From Paraburkholderia oxyphila NBRC 105797 (GTDB lineage: Bacteria; Pseudomonadota; Gammaproteobacteria; Burkholderiales; Burkholderiaceae), in contig NZ_BAYD01000045.1 of assembly GCF_000685075.1 (NCBI RefSeq), positions 1 to 64,000 of the forward strand: 64,000 nt of DNA, written 5' to 3'. Under the pieces are notes generated by a model. It was not told the DNA's origin and made no database searches. It saw nothing but the letters and a program-made list of their open reading frames with translations. This document shows, one piece after another, positions 8,424 to 17,119 of the stretch (within the stretch, counting starts at the first letter, position 1; each line of letters opens with the position of its first letter). Position numbers and translations under genes: made by a program.

Positions 8424-10439
8424 TCAGGCCGCCGCCGCGCCCGCGCCGGTGGCGCCGGTCTTGCGGTGGCGCGAAAGGAGCTCCTCGGCTTGCGCCAGTT
8501 GCTCGGGCAGGCCGCGCAACACGACGATGTCCGCTTCGCGCAGCTTCGTCGACGGGTCGGGCTCCACGCCGCGAATACCATGCCGGCGGATCGCCGTCAC
8601 CTCCACGCCAAGGTCGAAGAGGCCCAGATCGGCGAGCGTGCGGCCCACCGCCTCGGCGCGCGCGTCGACCGGTACGGATTGTAGCCGCACCTGCTCGTGA
8701 CCGTCCTCGCCCACATCGTCGGTGCCGTGGAAGTAGCCGCGCAGCAGGCTGTAGCGCTCGTCGCGCATTTCTTCCACGCGCCGCACCACGCGGCGCATCG
8801 GCACGCCCATCACCACGAGCATGTGCGAGGCGAGCATCAGGCTGCCCTCCACGATCTCGGGAATCACCTCGGTCGCGCCGGCCGCGAGCAGGCGCTCGAG
8901 ATCGGCATCGTCCACGGTGCGCACGATCACGGGCAGCGTGGGCTCCAGCTCGTGGATGTGGTGCAGCACGCGCAGCGCCGACTGCGTGTTCGCGTAGGTG
9001 ATCGCCACTGCCGCGGCACGGTGGATGCCCGCCGCCACCAGCGACTCGCGCCGCGCCGCATCGCCGAACACCACCGACTCGCCGGCCGCCGCCGCCGCGG
9101 CCACGCGGTCGGGGTCGAGGTCGAGCGCCACGTACGAGAGCCCTTCATATTCGAGCATGCGCGCGAGGTTCTGCCCCGCACGGCCGTAGCCGCAGATGAT
9201 CACGTGGCCGCTCTGCTTGATGCTCTGCGTGGCGATGCGCGTCATCATCAGCGACTGCTGCATCCATTCCGTGGACGACAGGCGCAGCACGATGCGGTCG
9301 GCGTTCTGGATCAGGAACGGCGCCAGCAGCATCGAGAGCAGCATCGCGGCGAGGATGGCCTGGAGCAGCGTGGGATCGACGAGATGCTTGTCGAGAATGA
9401 GGTTCAGCAGCACGAAGCCGAATTCGCCGGCCTGCGCGAGGCCGAGCCCGGTGCGCATCGCCACGCCTGGCGAGGCGCCAAAGAGGCGCGTGAGCGCCGT
9501 GATGAGCACGGCCTTGAGCACGACCGGCCCGACGAGGAAAGCGGCCACCATGAACGGGTGCTGCCAGATCACGTGCGGGTTGAGCAGCATGCCCGTGGTC
9601 ACGAAGAACAGGCCCAGCAGCACATCGCGAAACGGCTTGATGTCCTCTTCCACCTGATGCTTGTACGGCGTCTCGGCGATCAACATGCCCGCGATGAACG
9701 CGCCGAGTGCGAGCGAGAGGCCGAATTTGTCGGTGACGAACGCCGCGCCCAGCGTGACGAGCAGCACGTTCAGCACGAACAGCTCCTGCGAACGCCGCCG
9801 CGCGACCACGTTGAACCAGCGCGTCATGAACTTCTGCCCGACGATGAGCAGGATGCCGAGCGCGAGCACGATCTTGATGGCGGCCATGCCGAGCGACTCG
9901 ACGAGCGAGGCCGACGAGCCGCCGAACGCCGCGATCACGATCAGCAGTGGCACCACGGCGAGATCCTGGAACAGCAGCACGCCCAGAATATTGCGGCCAT
10001 GCTCGGATTCGATCTCCAGCCGCTCCGCCAGCATCTTGCTCACGATGGCCGTGGACGACATGGCGAGCGCGCCGCCGAGCGCGACACAGGCCTGCCAGGT
10101 GATATGGACCCACGGATGGAGGACGAGCCCGAGCCCGAGCGCGACCACGATGGTTCCCATCACCTGCGAGAGACCGAGGCCGAACACGGCGCGCCGCATC
10201 GCGCGCAGCTTGGTGAGCGAGAATTCGAGGCCGATGGAGAACATCAGGAACACGACGCCGAACTCGGCCAGATTCTTCGCGCCCGCCGTGTCCGGCACGA
10301 TGCCGAGCGCGCGCGGACCGACCAGAATGCCGACCGTGAGATAGCCGAGCATCGGCGGCAAGTTCAGATAACGGAACAGCACGACGCCAACCACCGAGGC
10401 GAGCAGCAGGAACAACGTCATTTCCAGCGGGGAGATCAT
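8424..10439 (-). CDS. Kef-type K+/H+ antiporter (CPA2 family) with TrkA/RCK domains
   Basis: The 671-residue protein begins MISPLEMTLFLLLASVVG and carries about 12 TM helices of the Na+/H+-exchanger fold (residues ~5-390), including the segment GFVLLNLILDKH. A Rossmann RCK/TrkA-N domain follows at about 420-540 (HVIICGYGRAGQNLARMLE, a GxGxxG nucleotide site), then a TrkA-C domain near 580-660 (DLGVEVTAIRRHGIRG). Of the E. coli proteins it looks nearest YbaL/KefB. It probably mediates potassium efflux gated by nucleotide or redox ligand. It diverges from kdsD, and no small KefF/KefG ancillary gene is nearby. Confidence 0.9.
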   Translation of the reverse strand: MISPLEMTLFLLLASVVGVVLFRYLNLPPMLGYLTVGILVGPRALGIVPDTAGAKNLAEFGVVFLMFSIGLEFSLTKLRAMRRAVFGLGLSQVMGTIVVALGLGLVLHPWVHITWQACVALGGALAMSSTAIVSKMLAERLEIESEHGRNILGVLLFQDLAVVPLLIVIAAFGGSSASLVESLGMAAIKIVLALGILLIVGQKFMTRWFNVVARRRSQELFVLNVLLVTLGAAFVTDKFGLSLALGAFIAGMLIAETPYKHQVEEDIKPFRDVLLGLFFVTTGMLLNPHVIWQHPFMVAAFLVGPVVLKAVLITALTRLFGASPGVAMRTGLGLAQAGEFGFVLLNLILDKHLVDPTLLQAILAAMLLSMLLAPFLIQNADRIVLRLSSTEWMQQSLMMTRIATQSIKQSGHVIICGYGRAGQNLARMLEYEGLSYVALDLDPDRVAAAAAAGESVVFGDAARRESLVAAGIHRAAAVAITYANTQSALRVLHHIHELEPTLPVIVRTVDDADLERLLAAGATEVIPEIVEGSLMLASHMLVVMGVPMRRVVRRVEEMRDERYSLLRGYFHGTDDVGEDGHEQVRLQSVPVDARAEAVGRTLADLGLFDLGVEVTAIRRHGIRGVEPDPSTKLREADIVVLRGLPEQLAQAEELLSRHRKTGATGAGAAAA

Positions 10440-10642
10440 CGTGTGAAGCGTCCTCGTTCCATACGTTGCCAAAGCCTTATCGAGCGCGCGTGGCCGCCGA
10501 TGCAAATTGTGCCCGCGCCGGTCGGGTCCATGATCGGCGCAAATCGGGGTCCAGGGGAAGTCTTGCGGAAGAGACGTGCAAAAGCGGCAAAAGCCGGGGC
10601 TTTCGCGCTGGGGGCGCCGGCGCGGCGCGCATACGCCTTTGC

Positions 10643-10648
10643 TATACT
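10643..10648 (+). promoter_or_regulatory. Possible -10 element of the kdsD-lpt operon
   Basis: TATACT (5 of 6) ends six bases before the kdsD ATG at 10655, so the predicted transcript would start at or next to the ATG. No recognisable -35 is visible at 16-18 bases. No Shine-Dalgarno sequence precedes the ATG, which fits a leaderless mRNA. Confidence 0.4.
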
Positions 10649-10654
10649 CCGCGA

Positions 10655-11641
10655 ATGATAGCGAAAATCAATGGCGACCGGGCGCTGAAGCTCGCTCGCG
10701 ACGTGCTCGACATCGAAGCTGACGCCGTGCGCGGGCTTCGCGACCAACTCGATGACAACTTCGTCGGCGCGGTCGATCTCATCCTCAGTTGCCGCGGACG
10801 CGTGGTCGTTTCCGGTATCGGCAAATCGGGTCACATTGCCCGCAAACTCGCGGCCACCCTCGCCTCCACGGGCACGCCGGCGTTCTTCGTGCATCCCGCC
10901 GAAGCGAGCCACGGCGACCTCGGCATGGTGACCGCCGACGACGTCTTCATCGGCCTGTCCAATTCCGGCGAATCGGAAGAGCTCGTGGCGATCCTGCCGC
11001 TCGTCAAGCGCATCGGCGCGAAGCTGATCGGCATGACGGGGAACCGGCCGCAATCGACGCTCGGCAAGCTCTCGGACGTGCATCTGAACGCTGGAGTCGA
11101 GAAGGAAGCCTGCCCGCTGAATCTCGCGCCCACCGCCAGCACGACGGCGGCGCTCGCGCTCTCCGACGCACTCGCGGTCGCGGTGCTCGACGCGCGCGGC
11201 TTCGGCGCCGACGACTTCGCGCGCTCGCACCCGGGTGGCGCGCTCGGCCGGCGCCTGCTCACCTATGTGCATGACGTGATGCGCACGGGCGACGCCATTC
11301 CGAAGGTGCGCGCGGACGCCACCGTGCGCGACGCGCTCTTCCAGCTCACCGCGAAGCGCATGGGCATGACCGCCATCGTCGACGAAGATGACCACGTTGC
11401 GGGCATCTTCACGGACGGCGACCTGCGCCGCGTGCTCGAGCGCGCCGGCGATTTCCGCGACCTGCCGATCGCCCAGGTGATGACGAGAGGCCCGCGCACG
11501 ATCGGTCCCGACCAGCTCGCAGTCGAAGCCGTGGAACTGATGGAGCGCCATCGCATCAATCAGATGCTGGTGGTCGACGCCGAAGGCGCGCTCATCGGCG
11601 CACTCAATATGCACGACCTGTTCTCCAAGAAGGTGATCTGA
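10655..11641 (+). CDS. kdsD: Arabinose-5-phosphate isomerase (KpsF/GutQ family)
   Basis: KdsD converts ribulose-5-P to arabinose-5-P, the first step to Kdo for the LPS inner core. The 328-residue product has an N-terminal SIS sugar-isomerase domain (about 35-170; GRVVVSGIGKSGHIARKLAAT, SNSGESEELV) and a C-terminal pair of CBS domains (about 205-325; DVMRTGDAIPKV, IAQVMTRGPRTIG). The ATG at 10655 matches the family start (MIAKINGDRALKLARDVL). Its TGA overlaps the ATG of kdsC by one base (TGATG), indicating translational coupling. It heads an apparent kdsD-kdsC-lptC-lptA-lptB operon. Confidence 0.96.
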   Translation: MIAKINGDRALKLARDVLDIEADAVRGLRDQLDDNFVGAVDLILSCRGRVVVSGIGKSGHIARKLAATLASTGTPAFFVHPAEASHGDLGMVTADDVFIGLSNSGESEELVAILPLVKRIGAKLIGMTGNRPQSTLGKLSDVHLNAGVEKEACPLNLAPTASTTAALALSDALAVAVLDARGFGADDFARSHPGGALGRRLLTYVHDVMRTGDAIPKVRADATVRDALFQLTAKRMGMTAIVDEDDHVAGIFTDGDLRRVLERAGDFRDLPIAQVMTRGPRTIGPDQLAVEAVELMERHRINQMLVVDAEGALIGALNMHDLFSKKVI

Positions 11642-12207
11642 TGAATGCGGCCCCCGGGCTTGACGCGAACGCGCGTGCCGCGCGCGTGCGCTTGATGATT
11701 TTCGACGTCGACGGCGTGCTCACCGACGGCGGCCTGCTTTTCACGGGCGCCGGCGACACGATGAAGGGCTTCAACTCGCTCGACGGCCACGGCGCGAAGC
11801 TCTTGCGTGAAGCCGGCATCGACACGGCGATCATCACCGGGCGCCGCTCGGAGATCGTCGCCGTGCGCGCGAAGGAGCTGCGCATCACGCATCTGTACCA
11901 GGGCGTCGAGGACAAGCGCGTCGCGTTCGAGACCTTGCTCGCCGAGACCGGCGTGACGCGCGAGCAATGCGGCTACATGGGCGACGACTGGCCCGACCTC
12001 GCCGTGATGCTCCAGTGCGGCTTTGGCGCGGCGCCCGCGAACGCGCATCCGGAAGTGCTCGCGCGCGCCCACTGGGTCACCGACAAAACCGGCGGCCACG
12101 GCGCCGTGCGCGAAGTCACCGACCTGATCCTGCGCGCCCAGGGCCATTACGACGCCATGCTCGCGGCCGCTTGCGCCCCCTCCGCCCCGCGCGCCGCGGA
12201 GTCCTGA
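11641..12207 (+). CDS. kdsC: 3-deoxy-D-manno-octulosonate 8-phosphate phosphatase
   Basis: KdsC is a small HAD-superfamily phosphatase that removes phosphate from Kdo-8-P. The 188-residue protein has motif I at Asp22 and Asp24 (IFDVDGVLTDGGL), the mid motif ITGRRSEIVAVRAKEL and the late acidic motif MGDDWPDL. It lacks a cap domain, as is usual for this tetrameric family. It starts one base inside the kdsD stop and its own TGA overlaps the lptC ATG by one base, so the three are very likely co-translated. Confidence 0.96.
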   Translation: MNAAPGLDANARAARVRLMIFDVDGVLTDGGLLFTGAGDTMKGFNSLDGHGAKLLREAGIDTAIITGRRSEIVAVRAKELRITHLYQGVEDKRVAFETLLAETGVTREQCGYMGDDWPDLAVMLQCGFGAAPANAHPEVLARAHWVTDKTGGHGAVREVTDLILRAQGHYDAMLAAACAPSAPRAAES

Positions 12208-12809
12208 TGAGACAGCCTCGATTCAGCCTGACCTCGCTCGTGCCGGTCGTCTGCGTCGCCGTGCTTGCCGGCTTCACCTGGTGGCTGATGCAGGCCGTCA
12301 AGCCACGCGAAAGCGAAGCCCCGCCGCGCCCGCTCACGCACACGCCCGACTATTTCGCCGATAACTTCTCCGTCTCCGAGCTCGACCAGTCGGGCTCCAC
12401 GCAGTACCGCCTCACCGCCGTGCACATGGTGCATTACGAGGACGACTCGAACAGCGACCTCACGATGCCGGCGGTGCGCGCGTTCCAGCCCGGCAAGCCG
12501 GTGGTCACGGCCACGGGCCAGCGCGGCACGGTCAACGGCGACGCTTCGATCGTCGATCTGTACGACCACGCGCGCATTCTGCGTGCCGCCGGCGCCGGCG
12601 ACCCCGACATGCAGGCTGATTCCGAGCATTTCCGCGTGCTCGTGAACGACGATGTGATCCTGACCGAAAAGCCGGTTAAACTTCGTCGCGGCCAGTCGGT
12701 CATGACGGCCACCAGCGGCATGAACTACAACAACGTCACCCGGGTCATCCAGCTCTTCGGCAACGTCCGCGGCGCGATCGCCCCGGCTGACTCCGGCGGC
12801 TCGTCCTGA
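12207..12809 (+). CDS. lptC: LPS export ABC transporter periplasmic protein LptC
   Basis: LptC is the bitopic inner-membrane partner of LptBFG that passes LPS to LptA. The 200-residue product has one N-terminal membrane anchor (about 10-27; SLVPVVCVAVLAGFTWWLM) and a periplasmic domain with the expected beta-jellyroll spacing (DYFADNFSVSELDQSG; later MTATSGMNYNNVTRVIQLFGNVRG). Position between kdsC and lptA is diagnostic. Start at 12207 is fixed by the one-base overlap with kdsC. LptF/LptG are not in the window. Confidence 0.93.
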   Translation: MRQPRFSLTSLVPVVCVAVLAGFTWWLMQAVKPRESEAPPRPLTHTPDYFADNFSVSELDQSGSTQYRLTAVHMVHYEDDSNSDLTMPAVRAFQPGKPVVTATGQRGTVNGDASIVDLYDHARILRAAGAGDPDMQADSEHFRVLVNDDVILTEKPVKLRRGQSVMTATSGMNYNNVTRVIQLFGNVRGAIAPADSGGSS

Positions 12810-12841
12810 TCCCCCGGGCCGTCCACCCAAGGCACGACTGC

Positions 12842-13534
12842 ATGAACGATTCGCTTCCCCGACCTTTGTCCGGCCGCCCGCTCGCGCAGGGCTGGCGCCG
12901 CGCTGCGTTCGCGACGCTGGCCGCGTTCGCAGCCGCGATCCCGCTCGCATGCGTGGCGCCCGCCGCGCACGCCGAGCGCGCCGACAAGGACAAGCCGCTC
13001 AACATCGAAGCGGACAACATGACGTATGACGACCTGAAGCAGCAGACCATCTTCACCGGCCACGTGGTCGCCACGAAGGGCACGATCCTGATCAAGGCCG
13101 ACAAGCTCGTCGTCACGCAAGACCCACAGGGCTATCAGTACGCGACCGGCACGGTGGCGCCGGGCACCCCGGAAGCCAACCTCGCCTATTTCCGCCAGAA
13201 GCGCGAAGGCATCGACGAATACGTCGACGGCACGGCCGAGCGCATCGACTACGACGGCAAGCAGGATCTCACCACGCTCACCACGCGCGCGACGGTGCGC
13301 CGCCTGCAAGGCCTCTCGACCGTGATGGACACGGTGCATGGCAGCGTCATCACCTATGACGGCCAGAACGACTTCTATACCGCGAAGTCGGGCTCGGACG
13401 TCGCGGGCCCCGGCAACCCGACGGGCCGCGTGCGCGCGATGCTCTCGCCGCGCAACGGCGGCGCACAGCCGCTCGCCGGCGCGTCGGCCACGCTCGCGCC
13501 CTCCACGTCAATCAAGGGAGCGCCGCAACCGTGA
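12842..13534 (+). CDS. lptA: LPS transport periplasmic protein LptA
   Basis: LptA forms the periplasmic bridge that carries LPS from LptC to LptD. The 230-residue precursor has a Sec signal peptide with basic n-region, Ala-rich core and a likely cleavage after Ala44 (AHA|ER). The mature domain starts KPLNIEADNMTYDDLKQQTIFTGHVVATKG, the OstA/LptA jellyroll signature. The C-terminal ~40 residues are low-complexity (Gly, Ala, Ser, Pro) and probably disordered. The TGA overlaps the GTG start of lptB by four bases. Confidence 0.95.
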   Translation: MNDSLPRPLSGRPLAQGWRRAAFATLAAFAAAIPLACVAPAAHAERADKDKPLNIEADNMTYDDLKQQTIFTGHVVATKGTILIKADKLVVTQDPQGYQYATGTVAPGTPEANLAYFRQKREGIDEYVDGTAERIDYDGKQDLTTLTTRATVRRLQGLSTVMDTVHGSVITYDGQNDFYTAKSGSDVAGPGNPTGRVRAMLSPRNGGAQPLAGASATLAPSTSIKGAPQP

Positions 13535-14322
13535 ACACCGCCACCGCCTCCCCCATCCATCAGCGCCCGGCCGCGGGCAAGACGAGCTCGCTCGTCGTGC
13601 GCAACCTCAAGAAGCGTTACGGCTCGCGCACCGTCGTCAAGGACGTCTCGCTCGACGTGAAGAGCGGCGAAGTGGTCGGGCTGCTCGGGCCCAACGGCGC
13701 GGGCAAGACCACCTCGTTCTATATGATCGTGGGCCTCGTGCCGCTCGACGCGGGCGAGATCGACCTCGACGGCGAGTCCATCAGCCTGTTGCCGATTCAC
13801 AAGCGCGCGGCGCTCGGCCTTTCTTATCTGCCGCAGGAAGCCTCCGTGTTCCGCAAGCTCACCGTGGAGGAGAACATCCGCGCGGTGCTGGAACTGCAGA
13901 CCGACGAGCAGGGCAAGCGCCTCTCGAAGGACGCCATCGCCACGCGCTCCGACGCGCTCCTCGACGAGCTCCAGATCGCGCACCTGCGCGACAATCCGGC
14001 GCTCTCGCTGTCGGGCGGCGAGCGCCGCCGCGTGGAAATCGCACGCGCGCTCGCGACCGATCCGAGCTTCATCCTGCTCGACGAGCCGTTCGCGGGCGTC
14101 GACCCGATCGCCGTGCTGGAAATCCAGAAGATCGTGAAGTTCCTCAAGCAGCGCAACATCGGCGTGCTGATCACGGACCACAACGTGCGTGAGACGCTCG
14201 GCATCTGCGACCACGCGTACATCATCAGCGATGGCAGCGTGCTCGCCGCGGGCGCCCCCGGCGAGATCATCGAAAACGAGAACGTGCGCCGCGTCTATCT
14301 CGGCGAACACTTCCGCATGTGA
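13531..14322 (+). CDS. lptB: LPS export ABC transporter ATPase LptB
   Basis: LptB powers LPS extraction from the inner membrane. The 263-residue product carries Walker A at about 53-61 (GPNGAGKTT), Q-loop YLPQEASVFRKL, signature LSGGERRRVEIARAL, Walker B FILLDEPFAGVD and the H-loop in LITDHNVRET. Start is GTG inside the lptA stop (GTGA), with AAGGGAG 10 bases upstream at 13514-13520. The N-terminus is about 20 residues longer than in E. coli. It closes the Lpt operon; a strong GC hairpin follows the stop. Confidence 0.97.
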   Translation: MNTATASPIHQRPAAGKTSSLVVRNLKKRYGSRTVVKDVSLDVKSGEVVGLLGPNGAGKTTSFYMIVGLVPLDAGEIDLDGESISLLPIHKRAALGLSYLPQEASVFRKLTVEENIRAVLELQTDEQGKRLSKDAIATRSDALLDELQIAHLRDNPALSLSGGERRRVEIARALATDPSFILLDEPFAGVDPIAVLEIQKIVKFLKQRNIGVLITDHNVRETLGICDHAYIISDGSVLAAGAPGEIIENENVRRVYLGEHFRM

Positions 14323-14333
14323 CACGCCCCACC

Positions 14334-14363
14334 CCGGGCGCTGGCTGCACAGCCCGCGCCCGG
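14334..14363 (+). terminator. GC hairpin after lptB
   Basis: CCGGGCGC (14334-14341) pairs perfectly with GCGCCCGG (14356-14363), and an inner GGCT/AGCC pairing is possible. It starts 12 bases after the lptB stop. No T run follows, so this may be a weak or Rho-assisted terminator, or an mRNA 3'-end stabiliser. The rest of the 328-base gap to rpoN shows no convincing gene. Confidence 0.4.
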
Positions 14364-14629
14364 AATGCCGCGCGCCCTACCCGGGCCAGTGCGGCCGGCC
14401 ACGCGCCATCTGCCGTGCCTCTAGCTTCCCCCTGAGTTTTCCGTAGTGTTTGCCCGCTGGTGGCCGCCCAATGAGGCGCGTGCGCCACAAACGGCGCGCC
14501 CGTATGCGCGGGCATCTCGCGCACGCCTGTTTGCGCACCAAATTCGCCCCTGTGGCCGGGCCGCGCACCACCGCAGAGCACACGCGTTTTCGCGAATGTC
14601 GCGTGGTATCGCGAGCGTGGCAAACTCTT

Positions 14630-14635
14630 TACAAT
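14630..14635 (+). promoter_or_regulatory. Possible -10 element for rpoN
   Basis: TACAAT (5 of 6) lies 15 bases before the rpoN ATG in an otherwise GC-rich gap. The -35 region at correct spacing is poor. If used, the 5' leader would be only about 9 nt and lacks a clear Shine-Dalgarno sequence. Confidence 0.35.
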
Positions 14636-14650
14636 GAATCGCACACCGCC

Positions 14651-16168
14651 ATGAAAGCCAGCCTCCAACTCCGCCTCTCGCAGCATCTCGCGCTGACCCC
14701 GCAGCTACAACAGTCGATCCGGCTGCTGCAGCTGTCGACGCTCGAATTGCAGCAGGAGGTCGCCACGGCGATCTCGCAGAACCCGCTGCTCGAGAACGAG
14801 GACGACTGGATCGCGAGCCCGCTGCGCGTGGCGGCGGACGGCTCGGTCATCGCCCAGCCGCCCACGCCCTCTGGCGCCGAGCCGATGCAAGGCGCGGACC
14901 ACGGCACGACGTCGTCGGGCAGCGGCAGCGAAAGCGGCGAAGGCGAGCCGCGTGGGGTGGACGAATACGACGGCCTCGGCGGCGACGCGAACGGCGAGGC
15001 CAGCCAGTGGAATCTCGACGACTACGGCCGCTCCGGCAGCGCCTCCGACGACGACGACCTGCCGCCGCTGCAAATCCACGAATCGACCACCACGCTGCGC
15101 GACCATCTGATGGCGCAACTGCGCGAGACCAATGCGAGCCAGCGCGATCGCGCGCTCATTACGTTCCTGATCGAATCGCTCGACGAAGACGGCTACCTCT
15201 CGGCGACCTGCGAGGAAATCCTCGCCGATATCCCGGAAGAGCTGGAAGTCGATGCCGACGAGCTGAGTGCGGCGCTTGCGCTGCTGCACAGCTTCGACCC
15301 GGCGGGCGTGGGTGCGCGCTCGGCATCGGAGTGCCTGAAGCTGCAATTGCTGCGCGTCAATTCGTCGCCTACGCGCACGCTCGCGCTCGAGATCGTGTCG
15401 AACCATCTGGAACTGCTCGCCGCACGCGACTTCACGCGCTTGCGCAAGCAACTGAAGACCGGCGACGACGAATTACGCGAAGCGCATACCTTGATCCGCT
15501 CGCTCGAGCCATTTCCGGGCGCGGCGTACGGCAAGGCCGAAGCCGACTACGTGGTACCGGACATCATCGTGAAGAAGACGGGCCAGAACTGGCACGCCGA
15601 GCTCAATCCGGAGGTGGTGCCGAAGCTGCGCATCAATCACCTGTACGCCAACATCCTGCGCAACAACCGGGGCGACCCGGGCAGCGGGTCGCTGCGGCAG
15701 CAGTTGCAGGAAGCGCGCTGGCTCATCAAGAACATCCAGCAACGCTTCGAGACGATCCTGCGCGTCGCGCAGGCCATCGTCGAGCGTCAGAAGAACTTTT
15801 TCGTGCATGGCGAGATTGCCATGCGCCCCTTGGTTTTGAGGGAGATTGCTGATACGCTGGGCCTACACGAATCAACTGTCTCGCGTGTGACAACCGGTAA
15901 ATACATGCTGACTCCATTCGGGACACTTGAATTTAAGTACTTCTTCGGATCGCACGTTTCAACGGACACCGGTGGCGCCGCATCGTCTACCGCCATCCGC
16001 GCCCTCATCAAGCAACTCATAGGAGCCGAGAACACCAAATCCCCTCTTTCGGACAGCCGCATAGCCGAACTGCTGGCGGAACAGGGTTTCGTGGTCGCGC
16101 GACGCACCGTCGCGAAATACCGTGAAGCGCTGAAGATTCCAGCGGTCAATCTGCGCAAGTCTCTTTAA
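14651..16168 (+). CDS. rpoN: RNA polymerase sigma-54 factor
   Basis: RpoN directs polymerase to -24/-12 promoters that need AAA+ activators. The 505-residue product has the Gln/Leu-rich activator-interacting region at 1-50 (LRLSQHLALTPQLQQSIRLLQLS), an acidic Gly/Ser linker at about 80-140, the core-binding domain, a HTH (EIADTLGLHESTVSRVTTGKYM) and the RpoN box at 483-492 (ARRTVAKYRE). The frame is open upstream to 14450, but MKASLQLRLSQ at 14651 is the family start. The neighbours lptB upstream and hpf-ptsN downstream are the classical proteobacterial order. From about 15830 to the end the third codon positions are noticeably less G/C-biased than in the first two thirds. Confidence 0.98.
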   Translation: MKASLQLRLSQHLALTPQLQQSIRLLQLSTLELQQEVATAISQNPLLENEDDWIASPLRVAADGSVIAQPPTPSGAEPMQGADHGTTSSGSGSESGEGEPRGVDEYDGLGGDANGEASQWNLDDYGRSGSASDDDDLPPLQIHESTTTLRDHLMAQLRETNASQRDRALITFLIESLDEDGYLSATCEEILADIPEELEVDADELSAALALLHSFDPAGVGARSASECLKLQLLRVNSSPTRTLALEIVSNHLELLAARDFTRLRKQLKTGDDELREAHTLIRSLEPFPGAAYGKAEADYVVPDIIVKKTGQNWHAELNPEVVPKLRINHLYANILRNNRGDPGSGSLRQQLQEARWLIKNIQQRFETILRVAQAIVERQKNFFVHGEIAMRPLVLREIADTLGLHESTVSRVTTGKYMLTPFGTLEFKYFFGSHVSTDTGGAASSTAIRALIKQLIGAENTKSPLSDSRIAELLAEQGFVVARRTVAKYREALKIPAVNLRKSL

Positions 16169-16345
16169 GCCTGTTCCGGCCTTAACGGAATGGGCACCTT
16201 CCGGCCGCGGCGCCAGTTGGCGGATAGGGCCGGCCGAGCTAGCCCCTCGTAACGGCCTTTCGGGGAGCCGTACGACCTGGGCAAGTCAGTCGACCGGCAC
16301 AGCCGCGCTTCACGCGTCACGCGGCCAATAGCCTGGAGAAGCACT

Positions 16346-16702
16346 ATGAATCTGAAGATCAGTGGACACCATCTCGAAGTAACGCCAGCGTTGCGAGAAT
16401 ACGTGATCACCAAACTGGACAGGGTGCTAAGACATTTCGATCAGGTCATCGATGGCAATGTGGTCCTCTCGGTCGACAACCATAAGGAAAAGGACAAGAG
16501 ACAGAAGGTTGAAGTGAACCTTCATCTGAAAGGCAAGGATATTTTCGTGGAGAGCGCAAACGGCGACATGTACGCCGCCATCGATCTCGTGGTCGACAAG
16601 CTCGATCGCCAGGTCGTGCGTCATAAGGACCGCCTGCAAGGGCATCAGCACGAGTCGCTGAAGTATCAGCCGGCCGCCCCGATCGAAGTCCCGCCGCAAT
16701 GA
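16346..16702 (+). CDS. hpf: Ribosome hibernation-promoting factor, short form
   Basis: HPF binds the 30S A/P-site region and drives formation of inactive 100S ribosomes in stationary phase. The 118-residue product is the short form: MNLKISGHHLEVTPALREYV opens the beta-alpha-beta-beta-beta-alpha fold, with the conserved basic helix around KDRLQGH. The C-terminal dimerisation domain of the long form is missing. It lies 177 bases after rpoN and is followed by an intrinsic terminator, as in other rpoN-hpf-ptsN loci. Some annotations call this family sigma-54 modulation protein. Confidence 0.95.
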   Translation: MNLKISGHHLEVTPALREYVITKLDRVLRHFDQVIDGNVVLSVDNHKEKDKRQKVEVNLHLKGKDIFVESANGDMYAAIDLVVDKLDRQVVRHKDRLQGHQHESLKYQPAAPIEVPPQ

Positions 16703-16787
16703 TGCGCTGAACGCCGGGGCTGCGGATGCGGCCCCGCTTCAAGGTAAAAGCGAAAGTGCAGACGCGGTCCTGAATAGACCGCAAACG

Positions 16788-16814
16788 AAGCCGCCCCTGC
16801 CGGGCGGCTTTTTT
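16788..16814 (+). terminator. Intrinsic terminator after hpf
   Basis: AAGCCGCCC pairs with GGGCGGCTT around a 5-base loop, followed by a run of six T (16809-16814). It is a textbook Rho-independent terminator 85 bases after the hpf stop and separates hpf from ptsN. Confidence 0.85.
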
Positions 16815-16879
16815 GATGAGTATTTTGATGGGTGCCAGGCATGAACGAGCGGCACCGAACGGTGCTCCGGGGTGCAACC

Positions 16880-16910
16880 GCGCAACAATGGTTGCGCCAA
16901 TGCATGGCGC
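16880..16910 (+). other. Two mutually exclusive hairpins upstream of the ptsN promoter candidate
   Basis: Hairpin 1 is GCGCAAC/GTTGCGC (16880-16886 with 16891-16897, loop AATG). Hairpin 2 is GCGCCA/TGGCGC (16894-16899 with 16905-16910, loop ATGCA). They share bases 16894-16897, so only one can form at a time. Function unknown; as DNA they are overlapping dyads that a repressor could use. Confidence 0.35.
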
Positions 16911-16938
16911 ATCGCACCATCGGCCAGTACGCTTGTTC

Positions 16939-16944
16939 TATAAT
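16939..16944 (+). promoter_or_regulatory. Candidate promoter -10 for ptsN-hprK
   Basis: A perfect TATAAT sits 176 bases before the ptsN ATG and after the hpf terminator. The -35 at 16-18 bases is not recognisable. It would give a leader of about 170 nt. The rest of the 417-base gap holds no convincing gene. Confidence 0.45.
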
Positions 16945-17119
16945 GGTCCAGTCGCTTTCGGGGTAATACGTCCCCACGGTCCCGGCACCGCGCTGGTTGA
17001 GCCAGGCGAGGCGCCGGCTGCGCAGGGTTTCTCTTGCGCGCAACGGCATGCCGCCTGGCGCATCAACTGCGCCGAATGTCGGTGTGAGGAGCATTCAGGC
17101 CACGTTTTCGCCTGCCAAC

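Noticed and set aside
8697..10658. A 653-codon rightward frame across the Kef-type gene
   Set aside because: Antisense shadow with Glu/His/Arg/Asp-rich composition; the leftward frame has clear TM and RCK motifs.
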